Assembly (NCBI GenBank): GCA_963924555.1
Contig: OZ004583.1
Location: 5,923,501 to 5,987,500, forward strand
DNA length: 64,000 bases
DNA from: Crambe crambe
Lineage: Eukaryota > Porifera > Demospongiae > Poecilosclerida > Crambeidae
Direction: 5' to 3'
Numbering within the stretch: the stretch's first letter is position 1; each line of letters starts with the position of its first letter. Of the stretch, positions 45,401 through 58,100 are shown piece by piece. A program made the translations under genes and the position numbers. The notes beneath the pieces were generated by a model, which was not told the DNA's origin, made no database searches, and worked only from the letters and a program-made list of their open reading frames with translations.

Positions 45401-47246
45401 CTGTTATTATTATTATTAGTTGTAGCCACAACCTTGTTGCTTTTGCTGTTCTTCTATTATAGGATGAGGTTTCAGTAATGGGAGGAGAAAGAGCTGCTTA
45501 CTTTGCTGAAGGATGGTGAGCCTTCACTTTGAGCAGCTCCATCTCACAGTCAAAGGTCATCAGGTCAATACCATTTCTGGCTGCATACTTGAGGTGGGAA
45601 ATCTCCTTGAACGTGTTGTCATAAATGATACGATTTGGACTCACTCCAACATCAAGAACCATCTGAATCTCATTCTGAATAATTATAACAATATATAGAA
45701 GCTATATACAATGAAAAATCTAAGCTTCTAACAAAGAAGTGATTTGCAATACATTTTTGCCTCGTACATAAGATGGTAGACAATAACACAAAAAACAAGG
45801 ATGCTGCAGCAGCTATAGAGGGTATGTGCATCGATCCATGTATGTATGGGAGAACAGAAGTTAGAGATAGCTAATGTCATTGCTATAATCATTATGCAAT
45901 CCTCATGGAATGCCCGTATTGATACCCACCTTAGAAGAACAATCAAAGCCTGCACCAAGAGATGCTAGCAACTTCAGAAGGACAGGATCTGAATTGCACT
46001 TAAGTGCATAGAATGGATGAATTTTAGGGAAGAATTTTCCCCATGTGTCATAAAGTTTGATAATGTGGCCAACATCTGCCACAAAGAAAGAATCTTCCAT
46101 ATCCTATAAAAAACTTGATATTAAGGCTTGCAATTTTATACATAGCTATTAAATGTTCATGTTATAGTTCCCCTCACCCTCACATAGCTCAGTACAACTT
46201 GATAGTTGATCTTATTATTGTCATGCAGGATTCAATTACAGTACACAGGTTTTCATAATTTGTGGTAAAAACAATGTCATATGCACCAAAGATATTTTTT
46301 AGGATGCAGGCATTCATACTCTTTTTATGGTTAATGAAAAATTTGTGCAGCCATTAAGTCTTAGTAAATAATGTGGTAGCTGTAATTATTGTGCAATTAA
46401 CTTCCTTCCTTCATCTGTACATTATCAAACAAGTGCCATAAATGAACCATTGAAGTCTAAATATAGCTACATGTAGCTAGCACAAGTCAAAATTGAAACT
46501 TATCATTACAATAACAACAATAAATAGTGACTAGTTGGCATGTAGTATTACTAACATTATCCAAATATGTATGTGGTTACTAAACAAGCTTTGATGACTT
46601 GGCATTGTTTCAGAATACAGCCACTGCTGATAGACTGAAGGTGGACCTATGCAAGGCCATGGCCAATGTAGCTAGCTATTGGAGTAGCAATACTGCTGTG
46701 TTACTGTTCAGTTGTCCAACTGTATATAAACTCAAACCACTTCTAAGTACAGAGTTTATACCATTACACCATTTCTCCTTACTCTTGATGCTTATATATA
46801 TGAGGTTTTTGCAACAGAACAGCTTCTAGCCATGTTATGATAAGGCTATACAGTAGTAATCAAGGTTATTGTGCTCAACTACTTGCAAAGATATTGCAAA
46901 ATCCTGTACTTGCAGCAACCAAACCTCTTTGAGAGATGTGTAGGTCATGTGATTGCCTTTAATACATGCAGGCAGGGAATCTGTTATCATTATCTCCCTA
47001 AATACAACACGCTACATTCATTCTGCTACATAAAACATGTGCAGACTATTATTTTGGTAATTTAACGGATCGTTTAATCCGATTAGTCAAGGTCAATAGC
47101 CAATCGGTTAATGTCGTAGTACACGCACTCACATCTCGCCCAATTTTTGCCTCCACCTTGGCTTGGATTATGTCCCGAAGTTCATGTTCGGCAGGAACTG
47201 ATTCAACGGACACCAGCTGCTCTCCAACGGTTACTTTTAGGCTCAT
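42432..47246 (-). CDS. Ornithine-decarboxylase-like PLP enzyme (group IV decarboxylase fold)
   Basis: Seven exons close in frame to 445 codons: 47246-47133, 46103-45930, 45674-45502, 45162-45013, 44015-43756, 43391-43219 and 42725-42432. PLP-binding Lys73 is in FYALKCNSDP. The phosphate-binding loop appears as IDIGGGYSGH, the strand SFHLGVG precedes it, and EPGRFF follows. The active-site cysteine is Cys370 in WGSVCAAD, and ENMGSYS and FCGF are typical of the C-terminal barrel. Length matches eukaryotic ornithine decarboxylase. However, the Asp after the catalytic Cys (CDGLD in animal enzymes) is Ala, and the LYDHA segment with the other substrate-contacting Asp is SYFPSYP here. Ornithine may therefore not be its substrate; it could use another amino acid or be a regulatory homologue. 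It is divergent with the IP3-receptor-like gene. Confidence 0.85.
44040..45012 (-). other. Decarboxylase intron with dispersed repeats
   Basis: The segment at about 44,500-44,545 (ATGCAGCTGCCTGCCACTTA) recurs at about 44,628. The stretch 44,625-44,790 is related to 33,855-33,990. No exon is needed here, because flanking exons join in phase (AG|T). Confidence 0.6.
45277..45371. repeat. 12-bp tandem repeat (~8 units)
   Basis: The unit ATCCAAAATAGT, with some ATCCAAAATAAT variants, lies in an intron of the decarboxylase gene. It creates a spurious Phe-Trp-Ile-Leu frame on the minus strand. Confidence 0.9.
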
Positions 47247-47401
47247 CTTAATGCCAAGAATTTTGAAGGGGCGTGGTAATCACAATAACACTCAAATTAC
47301 GCATGCGCAATGATCGACTTCGGCCCCACCCCCTGCATGCTCCACTGTATGATTTAATGAAGTGTTGTTCACCACCTATTCACAAAAAAACTATTGTAGC
47401 G
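47247..47401. promoter_or_regulatory. Putative bidirectional promoter
   Basis: Only 155 bp separate the start codons of the decarboxylase (minus, 47,246) and the IP3-receptor-like gene (plus, 47,402). An NRF-1-like palindrome ACGCATGCGCAATG lies at about 47,299-47,312. No TATA box is evident. A shared promoter is inferred from geometry. Confidence 0.6.
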
Positions 47402-50400
47402 ATGGCCACTGTAGGGCAAGCCAGTGGAGCAAAGTTAAAGAAGCACTCTCCTTTGAGAATAGGAGACACAATAATGCTGTACTTCAATGCAGACAAGAGA
47501 TCCAAAGATGAGGCTGAGAATAGTGGCTATATCTTATCAGATCTCTCTGTGTAAGTATTGCTTTGGAAAAATAGCGCTGCAATAATGATAGACACTCCAG
47601 TTCAAGTTTCTTAATAGTGACCTGTGCTTAATTTCAGGACAAACAATCACTCCTTGATACTATTTCCAAGCGATTTTGTCAACCCAAGTTTGCCTAATGT
47701 GCAATGTGAGTGGCATGTTTTATTAGCTAGCCATAGATACTTGGTAGAATCAACTATTGTCTTGATTCCTATTTTAATAGAAGAGAGAACAGTATGAGTA
47801 TTATTGTATAGGAATAGGAATAAGTATTATTCTGCATGTATATCTAGCTAAAATTATCATATAAATATTGAAATTCATATGTAATAACAGCATCATCAGT
47901 TATAGTACGATAATTATTAATTCCATTCAGTTGCCACCTTTAAAATTCTTGCTGAAAATAAATATGAAGCTCAGGCCAGATTCAACCTGGAGATGCAGAA
48001 TCTGAAAGCTTCCCGTGAGAGGTGAATACAGTAGCTACAGATACTTCATTTAGTATCTATTAGTGTGCAGGTATAATAACTAGACTGTTCAGACTGTACT
48101 TTCAAACATGGGTCAGTCATGGTGTTTAATAAGTAATATTAATGCCATACATGAACCCAGCCCACTTTCTCTTTGAAGTTCCTTTATCCAAAAAGGGTGT
48201 CCCGCCCTGCATTTAGTGTATTGGAGGAAACACTGCTCGCAGCAGAGTAGAGACAGTCAAAGTGCAGGTGGGGGAGACAAAAGGAGGGGCTGATAATGTA
48301 TGATACAACCAACCAACATGGCTGCTACTTGGAGCTGTCCCTGGTCTTTCTTCCAAAAGTTTAATTTAATAAAATTAGCTCATTCTTATAACACTAAAAC
48401 ATAATAGCTGTATTATGCATGTTATTATGATGTTGTCATGGTTAATATGATAGGGAAGCTCTCCAGGCTGGCAAGCAGAGTTCGGAAGAAGAGGAATCTG
48501 TTCAAATAGCTCAAGCAAAAGTATGAATAATTATAATTAGCTATAATGTGTGCAAACTATAGCCATCACTGTATATAGAATCATAAGGGGGTGTGGCAAC
48601 TCATCCCCATGGTGACTATGTCATATTTCCTCTCTCTTGATACAAATACAGAAAGATGTTAACCTTGAACTGAAAGAGAATCGAGCCAAACAGAGGAGGT
48701 TGAATGGAGAACCAATTTTCTATGGACACAACATTCAGTTGCTCCACACCCTCACTAAGAAGTACCTCGCGGCCAGCACAACAGAAACATCTCGTACTGA
48801 ACACACAAAACTCAAGGTTAAACACTAAACATACAATCCCCAATAAAAGTTTAATTTTATAACCCATTCATAAAGTGTATGGGAACCTTATATGCAGCTA
48901 CAGGAGTAGATTATATGATCCCCATATTCATACATACTATATGTACCAATCTAAAATAGCTACATTTGTAAATTTAATTTTTTAGGTGAATCTGCAAGAA
49001 CAGGATGGCAAAGGTTGTATTTTTAAGATTCTACCTCGGTATAAAGTTCAGTCAGTTGGTGAAGAGGTGCACTACAGTGACCAAGTTATGTTTGAGAGTG
49101 TGGCAGCAGAGGGTCAGTACCTTCACTGCAGTAGAGCAAAGTTCGGGGACGTGAAAATCAAAGTCAACAAGCAGTGGTAAGTAAACTTGTTTACATTCAA
49201 TGTGCCAACTAGATTAATAATTCAATGATTAATATACTTCTAGAGTACGTATATCACATCTACGTAGTTGCCCAGTAATGACTCAACTATTTTTTCTGTT
49301 TTGCTTATTAGCAATGAACTTAATTTAGCAGCTACTGACTCCCCTCTGACGATAGTGAGACATTACCAGCCAAACACCACTGAAGAAACTGACAAAGTTG
49401 CTCTAAAGGTCAATATTGTTTATCTTTGCTATAATGAGACAATTAGTATACAACATTAGATACATTCATTTAATTTGTTTTCATATGGTCCATAACTCAG
49501 GATTATTAGAATTGTGCATGGTTGACATTTAATCTTGGTGTGTAAATATCCAACCATTATAGCACCATGTGACATAAGTTCAACAAAGCATGGTTGAGAA
49601 ATTAATTGCTAGCTACATGTAAGCCTTGGAGGGCTACAGTATGCTAATACTATATATAGCTATCTCCATATATCTCCTTGGTGGGCTACACTATACTAAT
49701 CCATAATTACAATTTTGAATAATATATAGCAGAAGGTGCCATTGCTATGGCAGAAGGTGCTAATGCTGTTTGTTGATCACGAACTCTGCTAATTAATATT
49801 CATGACAGTGATCATTGGAGTAGTTTTGTTTTTATTACACCTTTTTCCATAATTGCCACGTTCAGAAAACAGGTCAAAGGTCAAACTTCTGAGCAGGTTC
49901 AGTTGGAATTGGCTTCATTTAAGCTATCTCTGAACTCGTGTTACATTCTACAGAATAAAATTATGCCAGAAATAAAAATTAAAAACCCTCTAGCCCCCCC
50001 CCCCCCCCCCCCCCCCCCAATCCAGTTCGACCATTATGCTACTTATCCCCTTTTTCCACCGACTCCTTCAAATACTTTTTCTTCTGAGACTAGCTACAAA
50101 TTGAATGCTAATAACCATAACCATGGCCAGTGGTGGATCCAGGATTTTCAGAAAGGGGGGGGCACATAGATGCAAAATATCCGCGCGCTTGCGTGTGAAA
50201 AAATTTTTTTACCCGGCTTTGGCCCTTTTTAGGGAAATTGTCATGCACCACTGTAATTCTTATAAGTGGCCACACCAAAAAAGGGGGGGCATGTGCCTAG
50301 AATGCCCACTCCTAGATCCACCACTGGTGGCTAGCTATAAAAGACTGTAACTATAAACAATACTTACAATACATAGCTAGCTACAGAGGACACTTGGAAA

Positions 50401-53400
50401 GAGGATAACCTACGTAAGACGATCGTTCTAATACTACTACTAAATAACCTCCAAAAGAGGACAACCTCTCTATGAAGAACAAAGTGTGTCCAATAATTAT
50501 TCGATGGTTCCATTGAAAGTGTACACTGCACATGTATAGGGACATTGTTAGTGTGTACTACACACTTATAGTGTGGACATTTTAGTGTGCTATAATGCTT
50601 CTGTTTTTAGAGTGGTATACATGTACAGCATAATATTATTCAACAGACCTTTTGTTATTATTGTATATATAGGGTGGTGGTACAGTTCGACTCTACCACA
50701 AGAGACATCAGAGTTACGTTGTGGCTGAGGGAAGCTTTGCTGGGATATTCGCAAGTTTGGAAGAGATCAAGCGAGTACACAGGATGCATCCGGATTACAG
50801 GATCAAAGCAGCTGAGAGATCAATTAAAGGAAGAGTGGAAACTGAACATTTCATTAGTCCACAATCCTCTCACCCAACGACAACAACAACAACAGATCCT
50901 CAGAAGTCAAACTTGAAGAAAGGAAAGCAAACAGTCAGCAAAACTGTCAAAGTCCAAGCAGATATTGAATATCAAGATACAAATCGAGTATCCAAACCTG
51001 AGACGCATCAATGGGTAGCAATGGAGCAGCAGAGATCCTCTGCTCCTTTGCAGCCAAGACAGAATATTGCTGCTACTTCAAATCATGATAGATCTCACTA
51101 TGACACTCGAGAATCTGAGAGGACTGGGTTGGATTACTTTGATCTTGGGGAAGATCGCAGGAACATTGGAGTAATAGATGAAGATGGTGAGTTTTCTAAT
51201 AATGATGGGGCCAATCATGACAAGAACATAGAGTTGTTATTCCATCCTTTTTTGCAGTTCATTTTCGAAGAAAGAGAACTGAAAATGGCTTTAAAAAGAC
51301 TTCACATACTTCAGCTAACACATTTTGGCAGATAGAAAAATTGAGTGACTCAATAAGTGGTAAACATAATAGCTAACTAATAATTTATACGTGTATTTCA
51401 AGCAAATGCATGCATGAATGCACTATTGTGTACTTCAATAGGAGAACCGATTATGTGGAATGAGAAGTGTAGAATTAAGCACCTTCCAACTAGGATGTAT
51501 TTGGCTGTCACCACTATCAGAAATAGCCCAGAGCCCAAGGTACTCATATCTTGATGTACGTACAATAGAACCTCTGAATCTGATTGGTCTATTCTAGGAC
51601 ACAATTTCACTTAGTCTAACTATTATTACTGCACACAAGATTAGTTATATTTAGCGTTCCAGTGTGCACTATGGATATTTTGTTCTGTTTAAGGTAAAGC
51701 TGGTGAGTTTTAGGGAGGATTTAGACAATGAATCAACTGTCTTTGTACTCCTTCCCACCATGCATCAGGTAAGTTAGATAAACATTCATGTATGTACGTA
51801 TGTATATCAAATCAATTTTTTTCCTTTTTAGAAAGGAGGTGTGATCCATTATGAATCCTACTCACAAATCAAACATTGTATGACAGATACATGGCTCCAT
51901 TTCAACAAAGGTATCTGAAACTAAAAATACTGCTTGGTAGCTCTTCATACCAAAATCTTAAGGTGGGGGTGTACGTAGGTGATACTTAATTTCCATGTAA
52001 TCAGTCCTTGAACAAAACAACAATAACGAAAATTTCCCAATTTATGGTACAAATCGAAGAAATCTAATGAACTTTCTTCATGCCAGATGAAGTATATCAG
52101 CAAAGGCAGCTGTCATATTATGGCTTGAGTTACAATGGTAGTATTGCTCAGGACTCTCATACTGGAACTACAGAATTATTCCAGGTCAGAATTATATACA
52201 TGCATGAAATAGTACACTGACTATAAGTGTATCAAGTAAGACGTAGCTGGTTGCATATGGGAAATTTTTTATGGGATGAAATTTTCTTGGTTTTTTTAAA
52301 AACTACTAACATAAGATACAAAACCCAATGAAAATGTCATCCTATGCGGTAGATAGATAATAATAAGTATGTATTTACGTATATACCCAGCTCTGTGCAG
52401 CCAAAGAGTTGAACCATGAAGATGCCTTCATTTTGGAAAGAGTAAGTCCTAGACAATGATAGCACTACCTATACTTATGTATGAGACTCTCACCAATTGA
52501 ATTTCAATCTCATACAAATTGGTTACATTGTCTCATGTAGCATGTCCATTATGTTTTACCATAGACTCAGCCTTCATATGTACCTTGAATTATCAATGCC
52601 ATACGTACGTAGGTTGAAGATGAGCTGGTAACAAACTTCAACTACGTGGCTGGAATTACTGCTGTTTTGACCAATCAGATCAAAGAGGTCTGGTATTAAT
52701 AATAGGGAAGCTAATTAGCTACTAGTATTCAGACATTTTTTTCTTTTTTTTATGATACAGTGCAGAGAGTTTTCTTCGTGGACTCAGGGTCCTCACCACA
52801 TGCATCAACACTGTCACTCACTGCACACGTTGGATGCCCTGAAGGACCTCTACCACTTCCTCAATGAGTCAAAGTCCCCAAGGATGGCCAAAAATAAGCA
52901 GAAACTCCTCAGAAACCTGAAAGTCAGTTTTATCTGTGTTTAATTTATTATTGGAATGTTTGTATGATAACATACACAGCAGTTGAACTAGTAAAATATT
53001 ATTTATTTTATCATTTATTTATTTATTTTAATTACTAATTATTTTTAAGGTTGTAGAATTGGTGGTGTACCTCGTGGAAATACACAGAGACGACACTGTC
53101 AATGATCAGGCTGTTTGTGGCACTTGCTTCAAGGTCATCTCAAAGTACTTGGAAGGAAAGAGCTCAAAGAACAAGAAGTACACCACACCAATGGCTGACT
53201 ACCTCTTTTCAGGAACTGTAAGAGAAACTAGCTGTGTTATAAAAGAATCATATGTACACCTTTAATACTTGTAGGTGTGGAGAACTGAGCTCGAGGATGA
53301 ACATAGTATTGAGGAGATGTTAATCAGCATGGTGAAAAATAGTCCGTAAGTATGATAATCATACTGTCTGCATTGCCCCAGACAGCATACTGCTAATGCA

Positions 53401-54648
53401 TGACCTTGTTAGCCACAGCATTGACCATGGATTGCTACATATAGTGGAGTCCATTTATTTAGCTACTGCCTACAATTCATTGCAGGTCCCTTCTCATCAG
53501 AGATCATGAATTTGTGTGCCAAGTGGCCAAACATGTGGTGGAGAAATTGGTCAAATACAGCGATACAGCTCAAGCCCCACGGCTGTTGGATGCTCTAAGC
53601 GTCCTTTGTGAGTGCAATGGAGTTCCTATCAAGAAGAACCAAGGTGATGATAAAAGTGCACAGTTTTATAGCTACTTAAGTTTTCCACACAAGAAAGAGG
53701 CAAGTGTTCCTGTTCCGAGAATAGGAAATGTCTTGGTATGTGATGCACTATTTAAGGGAGGGACGCTACCATAATCATATGAAAACTCTATTCAAAGTGA
53801 TTATTATTAGACACCAGTTTCATTTTCAATGTTTAGCAGCTTACAATTTTAATCATAGATATTAATGACGATGAAGATGTGAGTTGGAATAATTAACCTA
53901 CTAACTGTGTCAGCTATTGTAGCACAATAATTATGTGTAACACTAAAAGTGTCAGGAAATGACACTGATGAATGGCTTTTGGAAAAACATGTTATTCAAG
54001 CCATAGACTTTCACTCCATGAAAAGAACCACAAGGCACCACCATATAGGAATCTTATCATTAAATTTCAGCCACTTCTTCATACTTTAGCTCTTCATAAC
54101 TCATGTTTATAGCCTTGGGGCTCAAATATTATAGAGATAGTCCAACTATTATAGATCATTTATTGTGTTTTTTTTTTGTTTTTTTCCGGCTCTAATAAAA
54201 ATAGACCAAATACTGTCGCATCTCAGAGAAGTCTTTCAGGGAGAAGGAAAGCAGGTGAATATACTGTACATATGTAGCTAGGTAAGGAGTCATGGTACTC
54301 CCCCAGGTGTTAATACTTTCAGACTTGTGTAGAATATATATCTCATAGTTGTTTCCACATGCATAAGGTAAGGTGGGACAATTCTGATAATTTCAGTCGG
54401 CCTTGTCAAATGATGGAATTGCCCCACCTTTGTAAATGCCTCGCCTTACCTTATGTACTTGCTGAGCTAAATTTAGTTCATCCTCCTTTTTTTAATGAAG
54501 ATTTTCTATACACTTGATGTGGGAAGATACTCACACCCTAAGATGGACAGGAAGATGACCAAGCATGTGGACCAGGATGGATATGTAGTATCGAGATGGA
54601 CGATGATCGGTTGTATAGGACCGAAGGAACACCACTACTATATATAGT
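47402..54648 (+). CDS. Inositol-trisphosphate-receptor-like protein, N-terminal half only
   Basis: Eighteen exons join in phase up to 53,643 (792 codons): 47402-47550, 47638-47705, 47931-48021, 48454-48520, 48652-48816, 48986-49176, 49312-49408, 50673-51186, 51442-51539, 51694-51768, 51832-51910, 52087-52184, 52391-52441, 52613-52687, 52761-52922, 53050-53217, 53275-53345 and 53486-53643. The start (LRIGDTIMLYF, then FKILAENKYEAQARF) matches the suppressor domain of IP3 receptors. MIR-like parts follow (FYGHNIQLLHTLTKKYLA, GGGTVRLYHKRHQSYVVAEG). The RIH-type helical domain has MAKNKQKLLRNLK, FKVISKYLEGKSSK and LLIRDHEFVCQVAKHVVEKL ending LLDALSVLCECNGVPIKKNQ. The beta-side IP3-contact string RTTGR was not found. 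Later exons (20-nt 53,859-53,878; 54,205-54,254; last frame to TAG at 54,648) are uncertain. No transmembrane pore is present before the next gene, so a soluble, channel-less protein is suggested. Confidence 0.75.
50128..50326. mobile_element. 199-bp hAT-type MITE
   Basis: The ends CAGTGGTGGATCCAGGA and TCCTAGATCCACCACTG are inverted and resemble widespread hAT termini. The interior has GGGGGGGCACAT and AAAGGGGGGGCATGTG in inverted-like positions. It lies in an intron of the IP3-receptor-like gene, next to a C run at about 49,997-50,018. Confidence 0.75.
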
Positions 54649-55125
54649 TCTTGATACCACTAGCTATTAATTAGTTAAGTTTAAAATATAATCATATTCA
54701 TATACAAATAATTGCATTCCTTTAAAACTACAATGAACCGAGTTCGACACTATAAAAACTGCCCTTGAGAATACGAAGGTGCTTATGGAGCTCAGGGTAG
54801 TCTTGCTCTACTGATCATTAATTAGTTTAATGCCCTGATGGCTGGTAGTTTCCCTGTTTTAAAAACCTCATGGTCAAAACTTGAAAGCATAATATTATGG
54901 ATGCCATAGTCTAAGAGAGGGTTTCCATTTGCCACTTCTTCACTATTAGCTGTGTAGCTTCATGTTAGAGATGTGTAGGATGTCTGCCTTTGTTAACATG
55001 ACAGCATTAGGTATAAATTGTAAAAGCGCATGAGGCAAATAATGCATGACATAATTGGTTACAATAACTTCAAGTGAGTGAACTACATGTAGTGCTAAAT
55101 AAGAAGATACAAGATACAGTAACAG

Positions 55126-58100
55126 CTAATGGTTAGGTGGAGGAGGTTCATGAATTCCAGACAAGTCAACTTTCCTCATCACACTATAAGAAGAAGAAGA
55201 AGAAGAAAAGATCACTAAAGTCAGAATAGGTTAGCTAGTTGTTTACTAGTCTCGTCCCCGTGCAGGCTCTAAAATTGTAGAGCCTGGGACGAGGCTAGTT
55301 GTTATACTTGAAAGAGGTCGGGTCGGAGGTTAAGAGAATAATAAAAATGAAGCAGTGGCTACCCTGTTGTACTAAAAATATCAAGATACAGCTGCTATCC
55401 ATAGCTACACAGCTAGCTAGTGATGACAGTAGCTATGTTACTCATACGTACTTTGATATTTATTGGCAATTTTTTCAAATAGTGCATGATCCAAGGGTTT
55501 CACAGCCTCTGCTAGTCTCCTCCAACTTGGTTTGCCATGCCTGTCATGGTCGTAGTTCAGTTTGAGCCACTGTAATAGAGCTTGGAAGAGACGCATGATG
55601 ACACCCTGATGATCACTTTCGATCCTCTCTAATACTGAATATCTGAGACCCAGCTTGGTGGCAAGAACCATCCAATTAGAGGATAGACTTTCAACAGAGT
55701 CAAATACGTCACCATGATCGTCAGTACCTACAAGGATAGATCAGCAATACTTAATATTAATCTTATTATGTGTATTATTCTTGTTTGCTAGCGAGTGCAA
55801 GGTTAACAGGAGGCTATAACAGGTCATTTTGCTTCGATGTTATAGGCTTTGCATGGCTCTTAAGAATTATATATTTATCTATTAGACTTTATGGAATAAT
55901 CACAAGCCACACTTTCATGACAGTGCTTAGATATTATTTGTTAATAGGTAAAACTTTTTGCATGGCTCTTAAGAATTCGCTACATTTTATTTACTAAGAT
56001 TAATGAATAGGCTTCATGGAACAATCACACTACCTATCATATAGTAATTTACCCAGAGTGGATGGGATTGCTGAAACTGGTTCACTGCATTCTGAAAGGG
56101 TGAGAGTTCATTAAAGCAAGCAAGCCTTGTATAAAATGTACATAGCTCCCTACACAAAGATCTTGGGGGGGGGGGGGAGATTTATAATTCTCCCTTCATT
56201 TGAAGGGGTCGTAATCCTTTATATGATCCCAATTCCCTCTTGCTACAGCAAAAATTCCTATAGAAATTGAGTGAGGTCGGTGTATAATACCTAGCTATAG
56301 CTATATCTATGGCTATTATAAATATTACCTATTTCCCCACATATTTCTTCATTCTCTGCATGAGATAAATAAACAAGTAATAATAGTTTTGAGTCTAAAA
56401 TTTTCATGTTACAGCTTAGTTATAGCTACTTGTACACTATTTTACATGTACAACTAATTTATATGTAACTAGCTAGTCAACCTTCATAAGATTCTCAATT
56501 TACAGGTAGCTAAATTTATAAAATATGTAACCAGTGCTGCAATATCGGATCTTGGTGAATGGAAATCATTTTTACTATGTCAGGTATATACAGAGCTACT
56601 GTGATTCATAAATCATTTTACTCACACATAGCTATACTGCATAACTAGCTCTACTCTGTGCACACCTTTTTGTTGGAACCAGACCAGGTTGTCTTCTGAT
56701 AAAATACAGATCTCGTGCTTTTTACTGCAGTACATGAAGTAGTCTGCTTGCACCCAGCCTCGATATTTGACACGATGATTCAACGAACACAATTTACACT
56801 TGCAACAAAAGTAATGTTGGGTCTTGCCACTGTCGTAGTGAAGATCTTTTACTGAAGAATGGATGCTCTTCTCGATAACTTTACGAACATCGTTACATAA
56901 ATAACTGATGTGAGCATGTCTTGATTTGTTTCCAGATGGATGTAGTATTACTTGCAAATGGGATGCAAAGAATTTAAGAGTCACTCGATCTTCATAGCAA
57001 CCGACACGGAATGATACTTGGTCCCTGAATATGAAATCTGGAAGAAGTTCCCATTTGAGCCAGCTTTTGAGAGTAGTAGTGAGCAAGGTGTTGATTAAAA
57101 CACCGAATATCCCCTTAGGGCAATGATTACATTCAAACTCAATGTAGAGTGTGGGGATACTGGATATTTCGTCAGGAGTTTGCAACATCTGGACATGATT
57201 AAGAACACATGGGATGAAATACCGGTCTTCTTTATCTCTTGATGTGGTGATTTGGGATATGATACGGAGATGCACCAGTAATTGCAAGAATGAATTCGGA
57301 TCGATATCATCCTGTACTTTAATGACTGTTTTAAAAACTGAAGCTGAAATGATGCCGCTGTATTTGAAATCTGCAAATTCTCGACGGCAAAGTCGGTTAG
57401 AAGAAAAAGTCTCCACTATGAGATCTGTGACTTTATTGAAAAGCACTTGAGGTTCTCGCACGACAATGTTATGCAACCCTTTCACAGGAAAATACTTGAT
57501 CCTTCCAATTCGGGTGTGAAGAAATCGCAGTAAGTGCTTCACTCGGTCTTTACCGATACCATACTGAGCAGCTAAAGCCACACATTCATCAAAAGAAACA
57601 ATGCTCTTCTTCATATTCTCCAAATCAAGGCTGAACTGCAAGTAACTGATTGGATAGTCAATGGCAAACTCATCTCGACCTATCACTATTTCACTGACTC
57701 GTGATCGGATGCATTCAAAGTCTTTTTCGCCCTCATCGTAGTTATCAACAGTAAACATCAGCCTATTAGAACGTTGGTCAGCATATTGAACTAAATCTTT
57801 ATATCCATGCCTATTGATCAATTCATTCAATTGTCGATTAATCTCACAAATTTTCTCTTCAGCATTGGAACCAAGCAGATCCTTGTGTGTGCCTACTATA
57901 AAAACAAGAGGTTGGTGGGTCTTAACGTCACTTTGTCCAGTTATATCCATGGCATCAACACTAGCAAGGCATTGCAGTAGAGCATCCTCTGTGCTGATGG
58001 AAGATATGTATGAATTAGTTATTGTGCCATCCTTTTTTCGATACTCTATTTTAAATTTGCTGCGAATGTCTTGATCAATGCGAAAGAGGAAGAAGAATAT

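Noticed and set aside
45234-45431. Minus-strand ORF with repeated FWIL
   Set aside because: Produced by a 12-bp intronic tandem repeat.
53644-53774. Read-through of the IP3-receptor-like exon to a stop at 53,774
   Set aside because: The sequence after 53,643 leaves the family pattern immediately at a plausible GT donor, although an alternative C-terminus cannot be excluded.
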